The notes under the pieces are model-generated. The model saw only the letters and a list, made by a program, of their open reading frames with translations, was not told the DNA's origin and did not search any database. DNA of 64,000 nucleotides from positions 62,001 to 126,000 of the forward strand of contig JARUKZ010000001.1 in the NCBI GenBank assembly GCA_029688955.1, given 5' to 3'. This stretch comes from Chitinispirillales bacterium ANBcel5. Its GTDB lineage: Bacteria; Fibrobacterota; Chitinivibrionia; Chitinivibrionales; Chitinispirillaceae. The position numbers and the translations under genes are program-made. This document shows, in pieces, positions 1 to 9,479 of the stretch. The first letter of the stretch is position 1, and each line of letters opens with the position of its first letter.

Positions 1-284
1 TTTTTAATCGTTTTCTTTCTGAACTGAGAGGCAAGAATTGCTGCACTTTCTTTGTGAAGAGCAAAGAGGAGAAGCCCGGAGGTCATAGTGTCGAGCCGGT
101 GCACAGGATAAAGTTTTTCACTTTCTGTCCACTCTCTGACCTTTTGGGTAAGACCAGTAGAGTGAAAAGAGACCCCGTGATCTTTATCGATAATGCAGAA
201 ATGTTCATTTTTGTAAACTGGTGTAAACAGAGGTACTCCTACAGTTTGTTTTTCTTTGAGTTTTCGGAACCTCTTTTCAGGCAT
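1..284 (-). CDS. RluA-family pseudouridine synthase, N-terminal part (runs off the window)
   Basis: Reading the minus strand from an ATG at 284 gives an open frame to the window edge (about 94 residues). It contains YKNEHFCIIDKDHGVS, the usual start of RluA/TruC-type synthases, and then the family motif HRLDTMTSG followed by LLLFAL. The Asp in HRLD is the catalytic aspartate that attacks the target uridine in rRNA or tRNA. The start lies inside dinB, so the two genes overlap by about 46 nt in different frames on the same strand, which suggests translational coupling. The RBS is weak (GACCAGG directly before ATG). The family is clear; the exact target (RluA, RluC or TruC type) cannot be told because most of the gene lies outside the window. 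Confidence 0.8.
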   Translation of the reverse strand, partial: MPEKRFRKLKEKQTVGVPLFTPVYKNEHFCIIDKDHGVSFHSTGLTQKVREWTESEKLYPVHRLDTMTSGLLLFALHKESAAILASQFRKKTIK

Positions 285-1417
285 CCTGGTCCATATTTTT
301 TAAGTACGTTGTCTACGGCTTTTTCCGCGTTTTGAAGTGTTTGTATGTGCTCATCCTGGTAAAAGAGGTTGAGTTGATGGTCCCGGCCAAAGTCACAGAT
401 CCCTATACCGATAAGTCTGAGAGTGGTGTCACGTACCTGAGAAACAAGCTTCAGCCCATACTCATAAATCACTCTGGATACATCGCAGGGACAGGGTAAA
501 GGCATTCTTTTGGAGTGGCGGGAGAAGTCGGGTCTTCTATAGGTAAGAACAACTGTTGATCCCTTCAGGTTACTATCTCTTGCCTGTCTTGCAACGTCCT
601 GAGACAGTGATAAGAGTACCGTTTTCCACTCCTCTCTGTTGGAACAGTCACGAGAAAAAGTATGCTCTCTGGAGATTGACTTTGGTTTCTTAGGTGGTTC
701 AACGTTTCTTTCATCTACACCCCTGCAAAGATAATAGAGAGATGCACCCTGCTTCCCAAGCTTTTTATGAAGGTAATCAAACGGGCACTTCTGAAGATCC
801 CCTGTGCTTACTATGCCTAATTCATAGAGCCTTTCTTTGGTCTTCTGACCAACTCCCCATATTTTACTTACAGGGAGTGTAGAAAGCCACGCTGTAATCT
901 TATCAGTAGCAAAGGGTACCACAGTTATTCCGTTGGGTTTTTTATAATCTGAGGCTATTTTTGCCAAGAATTTATTGGGAGCAACTCCTATGGATGCACT
1001 CAGGGATTGTTGTTCCCTTATCTTCTCTAAAATCTTTTCAGCCGCATTCAGGGGTTGACCAAAAAGCCTGGCGCTTCCGGTCATATCAAGAAAAGCTTCG
1101 TCAACCGATATTTGTTCGATAAGAGGAGAAAAGGAGCGCAGGATATCCATTATCGCCCTTGACGCTTTCACATACGCATCCATCCTTGGCTTAAGGAAAA
1201 TACCATGCGGGCAGCGACGGTAAGCCTCACTAACCGCCATAGCAGAGTGAACACCAAATCTCCTTGCCTCATAACTTGCAGCGCTTACCACGCCCCGTTC
1301 ACCGGGCCTTGCGCCAACGATGACAGGTTTACCCTGTAAGCCGGGATTATCACGCTGCTCAACAGAGGTAAAGAACGCATCCATATCGATGTGAAAAACT
1401 ACTCTCTGTTTATCCAT
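239..1417 (-). CDS. dinB: DNA polymerase IV (Y-family translesion polymerase)
   Basis: This 392-residue protein is a full-length Y-family polymerase that copies past damaged template bases. The first catalytic motif HIDMDAFF holds Asp11, and the second, SVDEAFLDMTG, holds Asp106 and Glu107, the metal-binding triad. The finger motif YEARRFGVHSAM follows the usual spacing. Near the C-terminus QLNLF fits the consensus sliding-clamp binding pentapeptide. The helix-hairpin-helix stretch around residues 175-205 (KIWGVGQKTKERLYELGI) is also present. It ends in TAG, overlapping the downstream pseudouridine synthase start, and follows yhbY by about 30 nt on the same strand, so the three may be co-transcribed. 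No LexA-type operator was identified. Confidence 0.95.
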   Translation of the reverse strand: MDKQRVVFHIDMDAFFTSVEQRDNPGLQGKPVIVGARPGERGVVSAASYEARRFGVHSAMAVSEAYRRCPHGIFLKPRMDAYVKASRAIMDILRSFSPLIEQISVDEAFLDMTGSARLFGQPLNAAEKILEKIREQQSLSASIGVAPNKFLAKIASDYKKPNGITVVPFATDKITAWLSTLPVSKIWGVGQKTKERLYELGIVSTGDLQKCPFDYLHKKLGKQGASLYYLCRGVDERNVEPPKKPKSISREHTFSRDCSNREEWKTVLLSLSQDVARQARDSNLKGSTVVLTYRRPDFSRHSKRMPLPCPCDVSRVIYEYGLKLVSQVRDTTLRLIGIGICDFGRDHQLNLFYQDEHIQTLQNAEKAVDNVLKKYGPGCLKRGSENSKKNKL

Positions 1418-1446
1418 TTGCTTACCTGTGCGTCGCGAAGAAAAAC

Positions 1447-1743
1447 TCAGGGTAACGTTATCTGAGCTTTCTCTTTGTTTCTTCTGAATAGTATTATTTT
1501 AAACCCTAAAACCTGCACTTTTTGCGCTCCTGTTTTCCGGCAGATCTCCTCTGCTGCTTCATTGCGATCAAGCCCCGAAGACTCCAGCAGATTTATCTTT
1601 ATAAGTTCATGATCATCGAGCGATTCTGATATCTGTGAAATAATTCCTTCACTTAAACCATCTTTGCCAATTTGAATCACAGGGTTTAATGAATGAGCCA
1701 GACCTTTAAGATACTGGCGCTGTTTAGTGCTGAGTTGTGACAT
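1447..1743 (-). CDS. yhbY: YhbY/CRS1 (CRM-domain) RNA-binding protein
   Basis: This 98-residue protein is a single CRM domain. It has the N-terminal STKQRQYLKGLAHSLNPV helix and the conserved loop IGKDGLSEG (the GxxG RNA-contact loop), and ends with the strand QVLGFKIILFRRN. Family members associate with pre-50S ribosomal particles and are thought to help ribosome assembly. Length and motif order match the family. It sits upstream of dinB on the same strand. Confidence 0.92.
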   Translation of the reverse strand: MSQLSTKQRQYLKGLAHSLNPVIQIGKDGLSEGIISQISESLDDHELIKINLLESSGLDRNEAAEEICRKTGAQKVQVLGFKIILFRRNKEKAQITLP

Positions 1744-1991
1744 CTGTTGTTGTTCCTTTTCCTATAAACATGAAAGCTCTAAAAATAGTTTTTTCCAACC
1801 AAAAAGTCTCTCCAGCATAAGCTATCTTAATAGTGAGCGGCTGAAAATACGTTTTGGGTGCAGACGGAATTGGCTTTGTTTTTTGTCGGTCTCAGAGTAT
1901 CTTTTCATAACTCCTTGCATAATAGTAGGTATGCTGTAGCAGTGTACTGTCGTGTATTGGCGAACCAAAATCGCAAAACAGGCCAGATTCA

Positions 1992-2645
1992 ATGAGTTTA
2001 GGACAACAAACCATGGATGAAAAAGGAATTCGGTCCCAAACTTTTGCAGAAGAATTTAGCATGAAAGACACAGATAACTTGAACAGGCCGGGTCTGTTAG
2101 AGATCTTTTGGATCTACTTTAGAGTTGGTGCACTAACTATTGGTGGTGGTTTGGTGATGATTTCGATCATCCGCCATGAGCTAACCCGCAAAGGGTGGAT
2201 CGATGATGATACCTTTGTGGAGGAATTCACCACTGCTACAAGTATCCCGGGCGCAATAATCGTGAATTTTTCTCTTTTGCACGGTTACAGGATGCGGGGT
2301 GTGGGTGGAGTGTTGATTAGCCTTTTGGGAGTAGTGTTGCCCTCATTTATTATTATGGTTTTGGTTGCAGCGTTTCTCTTTCCCTATTTTGATCATGCCG
2401 GCTTTTCAGGCTTCCTAAAGGGAGCATCAGCGGCTGTGAGCGCCATTTTAGCTTACACTGCACTCACTTTTGGAAAATCGGTGTTAAAGGGTCCTCTACA
2501 GGTAATGTTGGCACTTTGTGCACTTATTTTGGCGCTTCTGCCCCAAATACATCCTGTAGTGGCATTGATAGCTATCGGTGTAGTGGGAAACTTTCTTCTT
2601 GTGAGAAGAAAAAACAGGGAGGAAACTGAATCATCTGATGGTTGA
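1992..2645 (+). CDS. Chromate transporter, N-terminal-half subunit (ChrA family)
   Basis: This is a short-chain chromate transporter of about 217 residues. The core FWIYFRVGALTIGGGLVMIS carries the GGG signature of the CHR family, followed by EEFTTATSIPGAIIVNFS (the family P-G motif region) and several hydrophobic helices. The partner half is encoded immediately downstream with an 8-nt overlap, the classical two-gene arrangement of short CHR transporters, which act as an antiparallel pair in the inner membrane. The start is uncertain: ATG 1992, ATG 2013 (preceded by AGGA at 9 nt) and ATG 2061 are all possible, and the conserved part only begins around residue 33. The real substrate may be chromate or another oxyanion. 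Confidence 0.88.
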   Translation: MSLGQQTMDEKGIRSQTFAEEFSMKDTDNLNRPGLLEIFWIYFRVGALTIGGGLVMISIIRHELTRKGWIDDDTFVEEFTTATSIPGAIIVNFSLLHGYRMRGVGGVLISLLGVVLPSFIIMVLVAAFLFPYFDHAGFSGFLKGASAAVSAILAYTALTFGKSVLKGPLQVMLALCALILALLPQIHPVVALIAIGVVGNFLLVRRKNREETESSDG

Positions 2646-3162
2646 GCTGTTTTTGTTTATAAGCTTTTTGGTCATTGGTGTAGGTGCTTACGGTGGGGGG
2701 ATTGCTACGATACCGCTCATTGAACATGAACTGGTATTTGTACGGCAGTGGTTAACACCTCAGGATATGGCTGAACTTATTGCGGTGGCTCAAATGACAC
2801 CCGGGCCCATTGCAATCAATGCTGCAACATTTGCCGGTTACAGAGTCGCTGGATTTACAGGTGCTCTTGTTTCGACTATAGCAGTTATAACACCATCACT
2901 TATTCTTTGCTCACTGTTAATACATTTCTTTAACAAACTAAAGAACACTGATCTGGTGCAAAAAGTAAAAAAAGCGGTTTCACCTGCGGTTATGGGGTTA
3001 ATACTGAGTGCTGTAGTAATCTATGGCCAAAGCTCTGTTGCAGATATTACCTCATTGAGTATCGCACTTGTCTCCTTTCTGGTACTGCTGTTCTTTCGAC
3101 AGAGCATACACCCGGTTTTGCTAATTATAGTAGCTGGTATTACCGGGGTGTTTCTGTTTTGA
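2638..3162 (+). CDS. Chromate transporter, C-terminal-half subunit (ChrA family)
   Basis: This 174-residue membrane protein is homologous to the upstream half. It has VIGVGAYGGGIATIPLIEHE (the CHR signature with GGG), then AVAQMTPGPIAINAATFAGY, where MTPGP is the family motif. Hydrophobic helices fill the rest. Its start overlaps the end of the first half gene by 8 nt, consistent with coupled translation and an equimolar complex. It converges with the response-regulator gene, with only 5 nt between the stop codons and no obvious terminator. Confidence 0.9.
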   Translation: MVELFLFISFLVIGVGAYGGGIATIPLIEHELVFVRQWLTPQDMAELIAVAQMTPGPIAINAATFAGYRVAGFTGALVSTIAVITPSLILCSLLIHFFNKLKNTDLVQKVKKAVSPAVMGLILSAVVIYGQSSVADITSLSIALVSFLVLLFFRQSIHPVLLIIVAGITGVFLF

Positions 3163-3167
3163 AGGAT

Positions 3168-3566
3168 TTAGGGAAGAGCGACTTTTGATTGAGGCATGAC
3201 CGGCTTTTTACCCAACGATAATGTCACGTATTTTAGCAGTTCGGGGAAAAAATTGGGGGTGCCTTTCTGAAGTACCGGAAAGGCGTGGGTGGCTTTGTGT
3301 GCTGCTTTGGGATCGTCGGTCATTATTACACCCTTAGCTCCGGTGCAGATACTGCAGGCTTTACTTAAAAAAGAGGCACCGTTGAGTTTTGGCATATCAA
3401 AATCAGATATGATTAAAGCAGGGCACTGTTTGACATCAAGCTTTTCGAGACACTCAAGTGGGTCATAGTACACTGTGGTGTTTTCATACCCACAGATCTC
3501 AAGGTTGTACTGTACAAGCTCAGCCATCAAAGAGAAATCATCAACTATTATCACAGAATTACGCAT
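3168..3566 (-). CDS. Single-domain response regulator (CheY-like)
   Basis: This 132-residue protein consists of a receiver domain only. Visible are the acidic pair VDD (residues 8-10), the phospho-acceptor region ISDFDMPKLNG with Asp near 55, the switch Thr in VIMTDD, and the conserved Lys in LQKG near 99. There is no output domain, so it probably signals by protein-protein contact, as CheY or Spo0F do. No histidine kinase is adjacent, so its partner is unknown. Confidence 0.85.
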   Translation of the reverse strand: MRNSVIIVDDFSLMAELVQYNLEICGYENTTVYYDPLECLEKLDVKQCPALIISDFDMPKLNGASFLSKACSICTGAKGVIMTDDPKAAHKATHAFPVLQKGTPNFFPELLKYVTLSLGKKPVMPQSKVALP

Positions 3567-3746
3567 AATTACAACACTACTTGTTTCCGTTAAACGATCG
3601 TCCTCAATAAGGTACTATTAAATTATAAGTTAGTGCACTTTTGAAATTCTACCCCAAACTACATTTATTACAGTTCAAATGTTTTAACCCCTTTCGGGTC
3701 TGCTGATTGCTCTAAAACATTATACAGCAAAAAGGAGATCTGTTGT

Positions 3747-4634
3747 TTGAACACGGTTGAAATAGTGGGTGTACCTCTCGATTTGGGTCAATCCAGACGG
3801 GGTGTGGACATGGGGCCCAGTGCTTTAAGGTATGCTGATTTGCAAAAAAGGCTCATGGAAACGGGGCTGGAGATTAAGGATTTAGGCAATATAAGTGTGC
3901 CGGTACGAGAGCATATTAAAGCAAAAAGAGCACTGGAGTATGCTGCTGAAATAGCAGGCGTTTGTGAGCAAATCTATAACGTCGGCTGCGCTGTTATAGA
4001 GCGGGGGAGTTTTCCGTTGTTTCTTGGCGGGGATCATTCCATCGCCATAGGAACAATCGCAGCAGTTACCGACAGAACTCCGGCAGGAGTTATCTGGATA
4101 GATAGTCATGGCGATTTTAACCTCCCTCAGACTTCTCCCAATGGCAATATTCATGGTATGCCGGTTTCGATTATTACTGGTACCGGCATAGCAGATCTGG
4201 TAAATGTTGGCAGAGTGGGGGCAAAAATTTCGACCAAAGATATCGTACTGGTTGGAGTACGGGACCTGGATTATGATGAAAAAGAACTGCTCAAAAAGAG
4301 TGGGATTAAGATTTATACCATGAGGGAGATAGATGAGCGGGGGATCGGTGAGGTGATAAAGGAAGCCATAAACTACCTCAGTGTTCTTGGAAGAATTCAC
4401 GTTAGTTTGGATATGGATGCGATCGATCCGCAGGTCGCGCCAGGGGTGGGCACCCCTGCACAGGGCGGAATTACCTACAGAGAGGCTCATCTTGCCATGG
4501 AACTGATTGCTGACTCAAGCCTGGCCTGTTCTATGGATATCGTTGAAATCAATCCGGTGCTGGACTATAAAAACACAACAGCTGCAACTGCAGTCGAGAT
4601 GGCTGCATCTCTTCTGGGCAAAAGAATTCTGTGA
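3747..4634 (+). CDS. rocF: Arginase
   Basis: This 295-residue protein is a complete arginase/ureohydrolase, which converts arginine to ornithine and urea with two Mn2+ ions. Metal ligands can be placed: His97 in GGDHS, Asp119-His121-Asp123 in IDSHGDF, and Asp222/Asp224 in SLDMDAIDP. The substrate-side residues His136 (NIHGMP) and Glu267 (DIVEINP) are also present. GVDMGPSALRYA near residue 20 and the length match true arginases rather than agmatinases. The start is TTG at 3747, chosen because AAAGGAG lies 8-10 nt upstream and the sequence begins MNTVEIVGVPLD as in homologues. It has its own upstream intergenic region and lies 93 nt before the subtilase. Confidence 0.93.
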   Translation: MNTVEIVGVPLDLGQSRRGVDMGPSALRYADLQKRLMETGLEIKDLGNISVPVREHIKAKRALEYAAEIAGVCEQIYNVGCAVIERGSFPLFLGGDHSIAIGTIAAVTDRTPAGVIWIDSHGDFNLPQTSPNGNIHGMPVSIITGTGIADLVNVGRVGAKISTKDIVLVGVRDLDYDEKELLKKSGIKIYTMREIDERGIGEVIKEAINYLSVLGRIHVSLDMDAIDPQVAPGVGTPAQGGITYREAHLAMELIADSSLACSMDIVEINPVLDYKNTTAATAVEMAASLLGKRIL

Positions 4635-4727
4635 GTATATACCTCAAATCTGGAATGTTAGAATCTATGGTTGTATACTTAGGTAGAAGTGTTTGGTTAT
4701 TACAATTATTCAATTTTAGGAAAGCTT

Positions 4728-6899
4728 GTGCAAACCCGTATAACCGTAACCATGCTTATAACCCTTTTCTTTTTAAGCTTCCCCCAGGCCCAAAGGGGGG
4801 CTCGTTTAGGGGGAACTTTCGATTTTAGCTCCCGTTCTCTTCAGAAACCCGATAGTAGCGTCTTGCTCAGAAAACGGGCATTCTGCTCATCCACTATCAG
4901 AGTGTTAGCATTGGTTGAGAGGGGGTTTGATGAATCGGCAGTAGTGGTGCGTGGCTGGGAGGTGGTCACTCGCAGTGGTGAGCTGTTAACGCTTCAGGGC
5001 TGCGAAAATGACCTGCACTTTATAAGGGGTTTAGAAGGGGTGATTGAGATTCAGGGCCCCACAAAACTCTTTCCCCAACTCGATGTGGCACGAGAGTTTT
5101 CGGCGGTCGACTCTGTTCATGAATTTATGCACACCCATCCCTATTTTGGTTTAACCGGTAAAGACATCCTGGTTGGAGTAATTGATGTTGAATTTGATAT
5201 CTATCATCCCGCTTTTGTTGATTCGGCCGGTAACAGTCGGTTTGTAGCACTATGGGATCAAAGAGCCGAGGGCAGTGGAAACAGCTCTTTTGGCTATGGC
5301 GTAATCAAAACCGGAGAGCAGCTTCACTCAGATTCCTCGTTTGGCTTTGACAGCTCATCCACCCACGGTACCTCTGTTACGGGGGTGATTGCTGGCGGAG
5401 ACCGCTCAGGACCCTACTATGGTATCGCTCCGGAAGCCACGATAGCCGCCGTTAAGTATGGAAACAATGCCGCTGAAATCGCCGATGCCATACGGTGGAT
5501 CTTCTCCCTTGCAGACTCCATGGAGGTACCAGGTGTAATTAATCTTAGTATCGGAACTCATGAAGGGCCACATGATGGTACCTCGTTAATAGACCGGCTG
5601 ATCGATTCTCTTTCGGGGCCGGGGAGGATAATCGTTGGGGCTGCAGGTAATGATGGGGCCAGGAAGGTTCATCTTTCTACGAAGCTCAGTTCTCAAACTC
5701 AGGGTACATTTGTGCAGCCCCGTGAAGTAAATGGTTTCCAAAGGTATGCTTCGGCAATAAATGTCTGGGGGGAGCCGGGTGAAAACTTCTCGGCTACCGT
5801 TTTGGTCCTCGACACTGTTTCGATGACCTATCTGGAAGGAAGCACTACTTTGCGAACCAGATTCGGTAGTTTTATAAATGCTGACACCATACTAATACCT
5901 AATAGCACTTCAGGTGCTTCCGATACAGTGATAATCAGCGCTTTTTCGGAACGTTCCAATACCCTTAACAGTAAACCCAATGTCAGGGCTTCCCTGAGGA
6001 GCAATAATAAAAAGTACTGGCTTGGGGTGTCACTTAGTGGATCGGGGAAGGTGAACATATGGAATACCGTTAACAGAGATCTCAGGGGGTTGGATACAGA
6101 ACACTTCTTTGACGGGGGTAATAAATCATCCATAGTAGAGATAGGGGGTACAGCAAACAGGATCATCTCGGTGGGAGCGTACATTAACAGAGGAACCGTT
6201 ACGCTCTGGGACAGCGTTCAAACCACCATTAACTCAAACCCTCTTGATCTTGCTCCCTGGTCCAGCCGCGGCCCTACTGTTGATGGCCGGATCAAACCCG
6301 ATATCACCGCTCCGGGCCTTGGAGTCGTGTCGGTCATGAGCAGTGCGTATGAAAACACCGCAAACCTGGTGGTGTGGCCGGATACAGAAACCCTTTATGG
6401 CAGGTATCAGCATGGTTCCGGTACATCACTGTCTGCTCCCATGGTAGCGGGAAGCGTGGCGCTTATGTTACAGGCAGATCCCCTGCTCACCCCAGAGCGG
6501 GCAAAAGAGGCACTGAAAGCAGCAGCTACGACCGATGAGCTGACCGGCTATTCTATCCCCGACAACAATTGGGGGAGTGGGAGGCTAAATGTTTGGGGGG
6601 CAGTTAGTGAGATAACCGACTTTGTCATCACTACACAAGCACAGAGCACTCAAAATGCCAGTCTCAGGCCATCTTTTTCCATACTAAACAGGCATATAAT
6701 AATAGAAAATGATGCACTGACAGATCAAAAGGTACGCTTACGGGGGTTTGATATCCGGGGCAGGCTTCAGTTTTCCACTGTCGCTACCGTTGGAGAAGCA
6801 GTGAAAATCCCCTCTGGTATTTCAAGCGGTACCCTTATATTGCACCTTGAGCATAACGGCAGATCGCATAGTTTCAATGTAAGGACATTAAACAGGTAA
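4728..6899 (+). CDS. Secreted subtilisin-like serine protease (S8)
   Basis: This is a subtilase of about 723 residues. I place the start at GTG 4728 because AGGAAAG sits 4-10 nt upstream and the product then begins with a clean signal peptide (M-QTR then ITVTMLITLFFLSF); a GTG at 4689 is also open. The catalytic triad is complete: Asp about residue 153 (VGVIDVEFD), His about 213 (STHGTSVTG) and Ser about 567 (GSGTSLSAPM), with the oxyanion Asn near 308 (GAAGND). About 200 residues separate Asn from Ser, an inserted beta domain seen in Bacteroidetes-type subtilases. The last 60 residues (RLRGFDIRGRLQF...) resemble a type-IX sorting domain, so surface display or secretion is likely. It probably degrades extracellular protein. 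Confidence 0.9.
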   Translation: MQTRITVTMLITLFFLSFPQAQRGARLGGTFDFSSRSLQKPDSSVLLRKRAFCSSTIRVLALVERGFDESAVVVRGWEVVTRSGELLTLQGCENDLHFIRGLEGVIEIQGPTKLFPQLDVAREFSAVDSVHEFMHTHPYFGLTGKDILVGVIDVEFDIYHPAFVDSAGNSRFVALWDQRAEGSGNSSFGYGVIKTGEQLHSDSSFGFDSSSTHGTSVTGVIAGGDRSGPYYGIAPEATIAAVKYGNNAAEIADAIRWIFSLADSMEVPGVINLSIGTHEGPHDGTSLIDRLIDSLSGPGRIIVGAAGNDGARKVHLSTKLSSQTQGTFVQPREVNGFQRYASAINVWGEPGENFSATVLVLDTVSMTYLEGSTTLRTRFGSFINADTILIPNSTSGASDTVIISAFSERSNTLNSKPNVRASLRSNNKKYWLGVSLSGSGKVNIWNTVNRDLRGLDTEHFFDGGNKSSIVEIGGTANRIISVGAYINRGTVTLWDSVQTTINSNPLDLAPWSSRGPTVDGRIKPDITAPGLGVVSVMSSAYENTANLVVWPDTETLYGRYQHGSGTSLSAPMVAGSVALMLQADPLLTPERAKEALKAAATTDELTGYSIPDNNWGSGRLNVWGAVSEITDFVITTQAQSTQNASLRPSFSILNRHIIIENDALTDQKVRLRGFDIRGRLQFSTVATVGEAVKIPSGISSGTLILHLEHNGRSHSFNVRTLNR

Positions 6900-7080
6900 A
6901 CGGATTCAGACCGCTATCTCAGGTGAATTTCACTACAAGACAGTCCCGGAATGATCGCAGTCCTCAGTCATAAAAGCCATTTGTTCAAAAACACGCGACT
7001 TAAATAGCCCTCTCTTTCTGGCACATTGATTGCGTTCCCTTTTTACACTTCACGTTTTCTCAATACGGGGGTGTGTGTTT

Positions 7081-8409
7081 GTGTCCTATCTTTCAAATCC
7101 ATTAAAACTAGTTTCTTTATGCTGCTGTTTAATTCTTCCGGGCAGCTCCGATACTCTTACGCTACGCAATGCCGAAAGAGCCGCACTTGAGAATAATCTG
7201 AACTTTTTATCTGCTCAGTATGAACTATCTGCAACGCGGTGGGAGCGTAACAGTGCTATAGGTAATATCTTTCCAACGGTTTCATTTTCAACAACTTATA
7301 TCACTACAGAAGATATCGCTGAAGAGCCGCCCGCTCCTGTCGCTCAGCAGCAGCCAACAGTGCCAACCGGGCCAGGCATTGTGGGTGATGGCTTTTCTCA
7401 TCAACTCTCAGTAACGCAGCCACTATTTAACGGAGGGGTGGAGGTGGCAAGTCTTCTTGTTGCCAGAAAAACGCTTTCAGCAATGGAACACACCCTTGAA
7501 GCGACCAGGCAGGATGTGATTCTTGAGGTCCGTTCAAATTACCTCAACACGTTAGTTGCGTTTGAGCAGCTACGGATCGATAGCACCGGTCTGGCCTGGG
7601 TTGAGCAGAATTTAAAGCAGGCCCGCGTTAGTGAAGAGAGGGGAGTGATGCCTGCAAGTGAGGTCCTGCGCTGGGAAGCCGAACTGTTAGAACGCCAGGT
7701 CAGGATAAATGAATCACATACTGCTGCACGGCTTGCCCTTTCACAGCTTCTTTTATCCATTGGGGAAACACAGGTTGGTGAAGCAGATGTCCAACTGGAA
7801 GGCATGGAGCTCTTAAAGCAGCTTTACAGAGATACCGCAGAGATAATCGATAACGGAGTGGGGAGGAATCCATCAATTCTTGCTGCTGAGGATGAACTTG
7901 AAGTCGCCCAACGATCGGTGTTGGTATCCATAACGCAGTTTCTGCCACGGATAAATGCCTTTTTCCAGTACGATTGGCCACCTGAAAATGGGGTGATCGT
8001 TGAGCAGGAGAGTTACTGGACCATGGGTGCTCAGGCTTCCATCGATCTGTTTGCCGGGGGCAGGCGGTATTCGGAATTGCAAATGAGCAGATATCAGGCG
8101 CGAATGGCGGAGACGATGACTCAACAGATGAGAAGACAGACTCAGATCTCATTGGAAAATGCCAGGGATCTTTACCGAAACTCAGGCATTGAGGTGGAAG
8201 CCAGTAGCAAGAGGCTACAGTTGATGCAGGAGGCGCTTTCTATGGTTGAGCGACGTTACAGGGCGGGGATGGCAGGGCTTATCGAATTGTTGGATACTCA
8301 AATGCAGCTCGAAGCTGCACAGGTGGCCTATCTGGGAGCAATGGCAGGCAGTATACTAAATCGCGCCGAGTACTTAAGGGCTGCAGGAATGCTTGAGGAG
8401 TTGCAATGA
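7081..8409 (+). CDS. TolC-family outer-membrane efflux protein
   Basis: This TolC-type protein has about 442 residues from GTG 7081. I prefer that start over the in-frame TTG at 7030 because GGGGGTG lies about 8 nt upstream and the product begins with a signal peptide (SYLSNPLKLVSLCCCLILPGSS). Two OEP repeats are visible, each with long amphipathic helices, e.g. DVILEVRSNYLNTLVAFEQL and its later counterpart with VERRYRAGMAGLIELLDTQ. It forms the outer-membrane channel of the tripartite pump encoded with the next two genes, and its stop overlaps the adaptor start by 4 nt. Confidence 0.9.
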   Translation: MSYLSNPLKLVSLCCCLILPGSSDTLTLRNAERAALENNLNFLSAQYELSATRWERNSAIGNIFPTVSFSTTYITTEDIAEEPPAPVAQQQPTVPTGPGIVGDGFSHQLSVTQPLFNGGVEVASLLVARKTLSAMEHTLEATRQDVILEVRSNYLNTLVAFEQLRIDSTGLAWVEQNLKQARVSEERGVMPASEVLRWEAELLERQVRINESHTAARLALSQLLLSIGETQVGEADVQLEGMELLKQLYRDTAEIIDNGVGRNPSILAAEDELEVAQRSVLVSITQFLPRINAFFQYDWPPENGVIVEQESYWTMGAQASIDLFAGGRRYSELQMSRYQARMAETMTQQMRRQTQISLENARDLYRNSGIEVEASSKRLQLMQEALSMVERRYRAGMAGLIELLDTQMQLEAAQVAYLGAMAGSILNRAEYLRAAGMLEELQ

Positions 8410-9479
8410 AAATGTTACAACTGATAATTTTCGGTAGTATGGTGGTGATAGTCGCCTGTAATCCTTCAAACGAAAATGGAGAGGCGCTGCAGGGGGAAGT
8501 TCCTGATGGACGGGTGGCAGTTGAGGCGGTGATCTCCGGTCGCGATATACTAAACCCCTGGATTGAACTCTCCGGAGTGGTACGGGGTGAAGAGGAAGTG
8601 GTGGTAGCTTCCGAAACTGAGGGAGTAATTCAGTCGGTGTCTGTTGAGCTGGGCGACAGGGTAAATGTCGGAGGAGAAATTTTAAGAGTAGACAGAGAAG
8701 AGGCACTGTATTCTATGCAGCAGGCTCATAATCAACTGGTCACTGCACAGAGGAACTTAGAGGTTTCAGAGGAGCTGGTTGAAGATAACACCATATCAAG
8801 AGGTGAATACGAAGAGGCTTTGGCGGCGTATCATGGTGCACGGGCTGGCTACGAAAGTGCCAAAGCCAGATATGAAAACACCGTGGTCACTGCTCCGATT
8901 TCGGGGTTGATTGCCCAAAAGGGTGAGGAGGTGGCGGTGGGAAATCTTATATCATTTGGAATGGTTGTTGCCCAAATTGTTAACCTCGATGTGATGCGGT
9001 TTGAAGGGGCAGTGGGGGAGAGAGAGGTGGGGTTGCTTGAGCCGGGGCTTACTGCGTATGTCTCTGTGCCGGCTTTGCAGGTCGATACTCCATTCACTGC
9101 TACGGTGAGTGCGGTGGCCCCGAGAGCAAGCCCCCAGAGCGCAAGCTACTCAGTTGTTATCAACTGGCAAAACAACGCCTCTTCGGTGCTGTCGGGAATG
9201 AACGCAAGAGCTCGCGTAAGGACCACAGATAAAGACAGTGTGTTGGTTGTACCTACATCGGCAGTTGTGCGACAAAACGACTCAACCTTTGTTTTTCTCG
9301 CAAAGGGGGTATCGGCACAGAGAACTGCGGTGCGCGTCGGCAGAAGGGTCGATAACCTTTCCGAAATAGCTCAGGGAGTTACCGCGGGTGATACAGTTAT
9401 AACTTCCAGAACAACAACTCTTACTGATGGTGACAGGGTAAGGGTTCGTGTAATCGGCGAAAGCGGGGACTTACGGTGA
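8406..9479 (+). CDS. RND efflux periplasmic adaptor (MFP/HlyD family lipoprotein)
   Basis: This 357-residue protein starts with a lipoprotein signal (VVIVAC lipobox, Cys18). It then shows the two biotinyl-lipoyl half motifs (SETEGVIQSVSVELGDRV and NTVVTAPISGLIAQKGEEV) flanking an alpha-helical hairpin at about 95-155, then the beta-barrel and membrane-proximal domains. It bridges the inner-membrane pump to the TolC channel. ATGA overlap with the upstream gene and GTGA overlap with the downstream one mark a tightly coupled operon. Confidence 0.92.
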   Translation: MKMLQLIIFGSMVVIVACNPSNENGEALQGEVPDGRVAVEAVISGRDILNPWIELSGVVRGEEEVVVASETEGVIQSVSVELGDRVNVGGEILRVDREEALYSMQQAHNQLVTAQRNLEVSEELVEDNTISRGEYEEALAAYHGARAGYESAKARYENTVVTAPISGLIAQKGEEVAVGNLISFGMVVAQIVNLDVMRFEGAVGEREVGLLEPGLTAYVSVPALQVDTPFTATVSAVAPRASPQSASYSVVINWQNNASSVLSGMNARARVRTTDKDSVLVVPTSAVVRQNDSTFVFLAKGVSAQRTAVRVGRRVDNLSEIAQGVTAGDTVITSRTTTLTDGDRVRVRVIGESGDLR

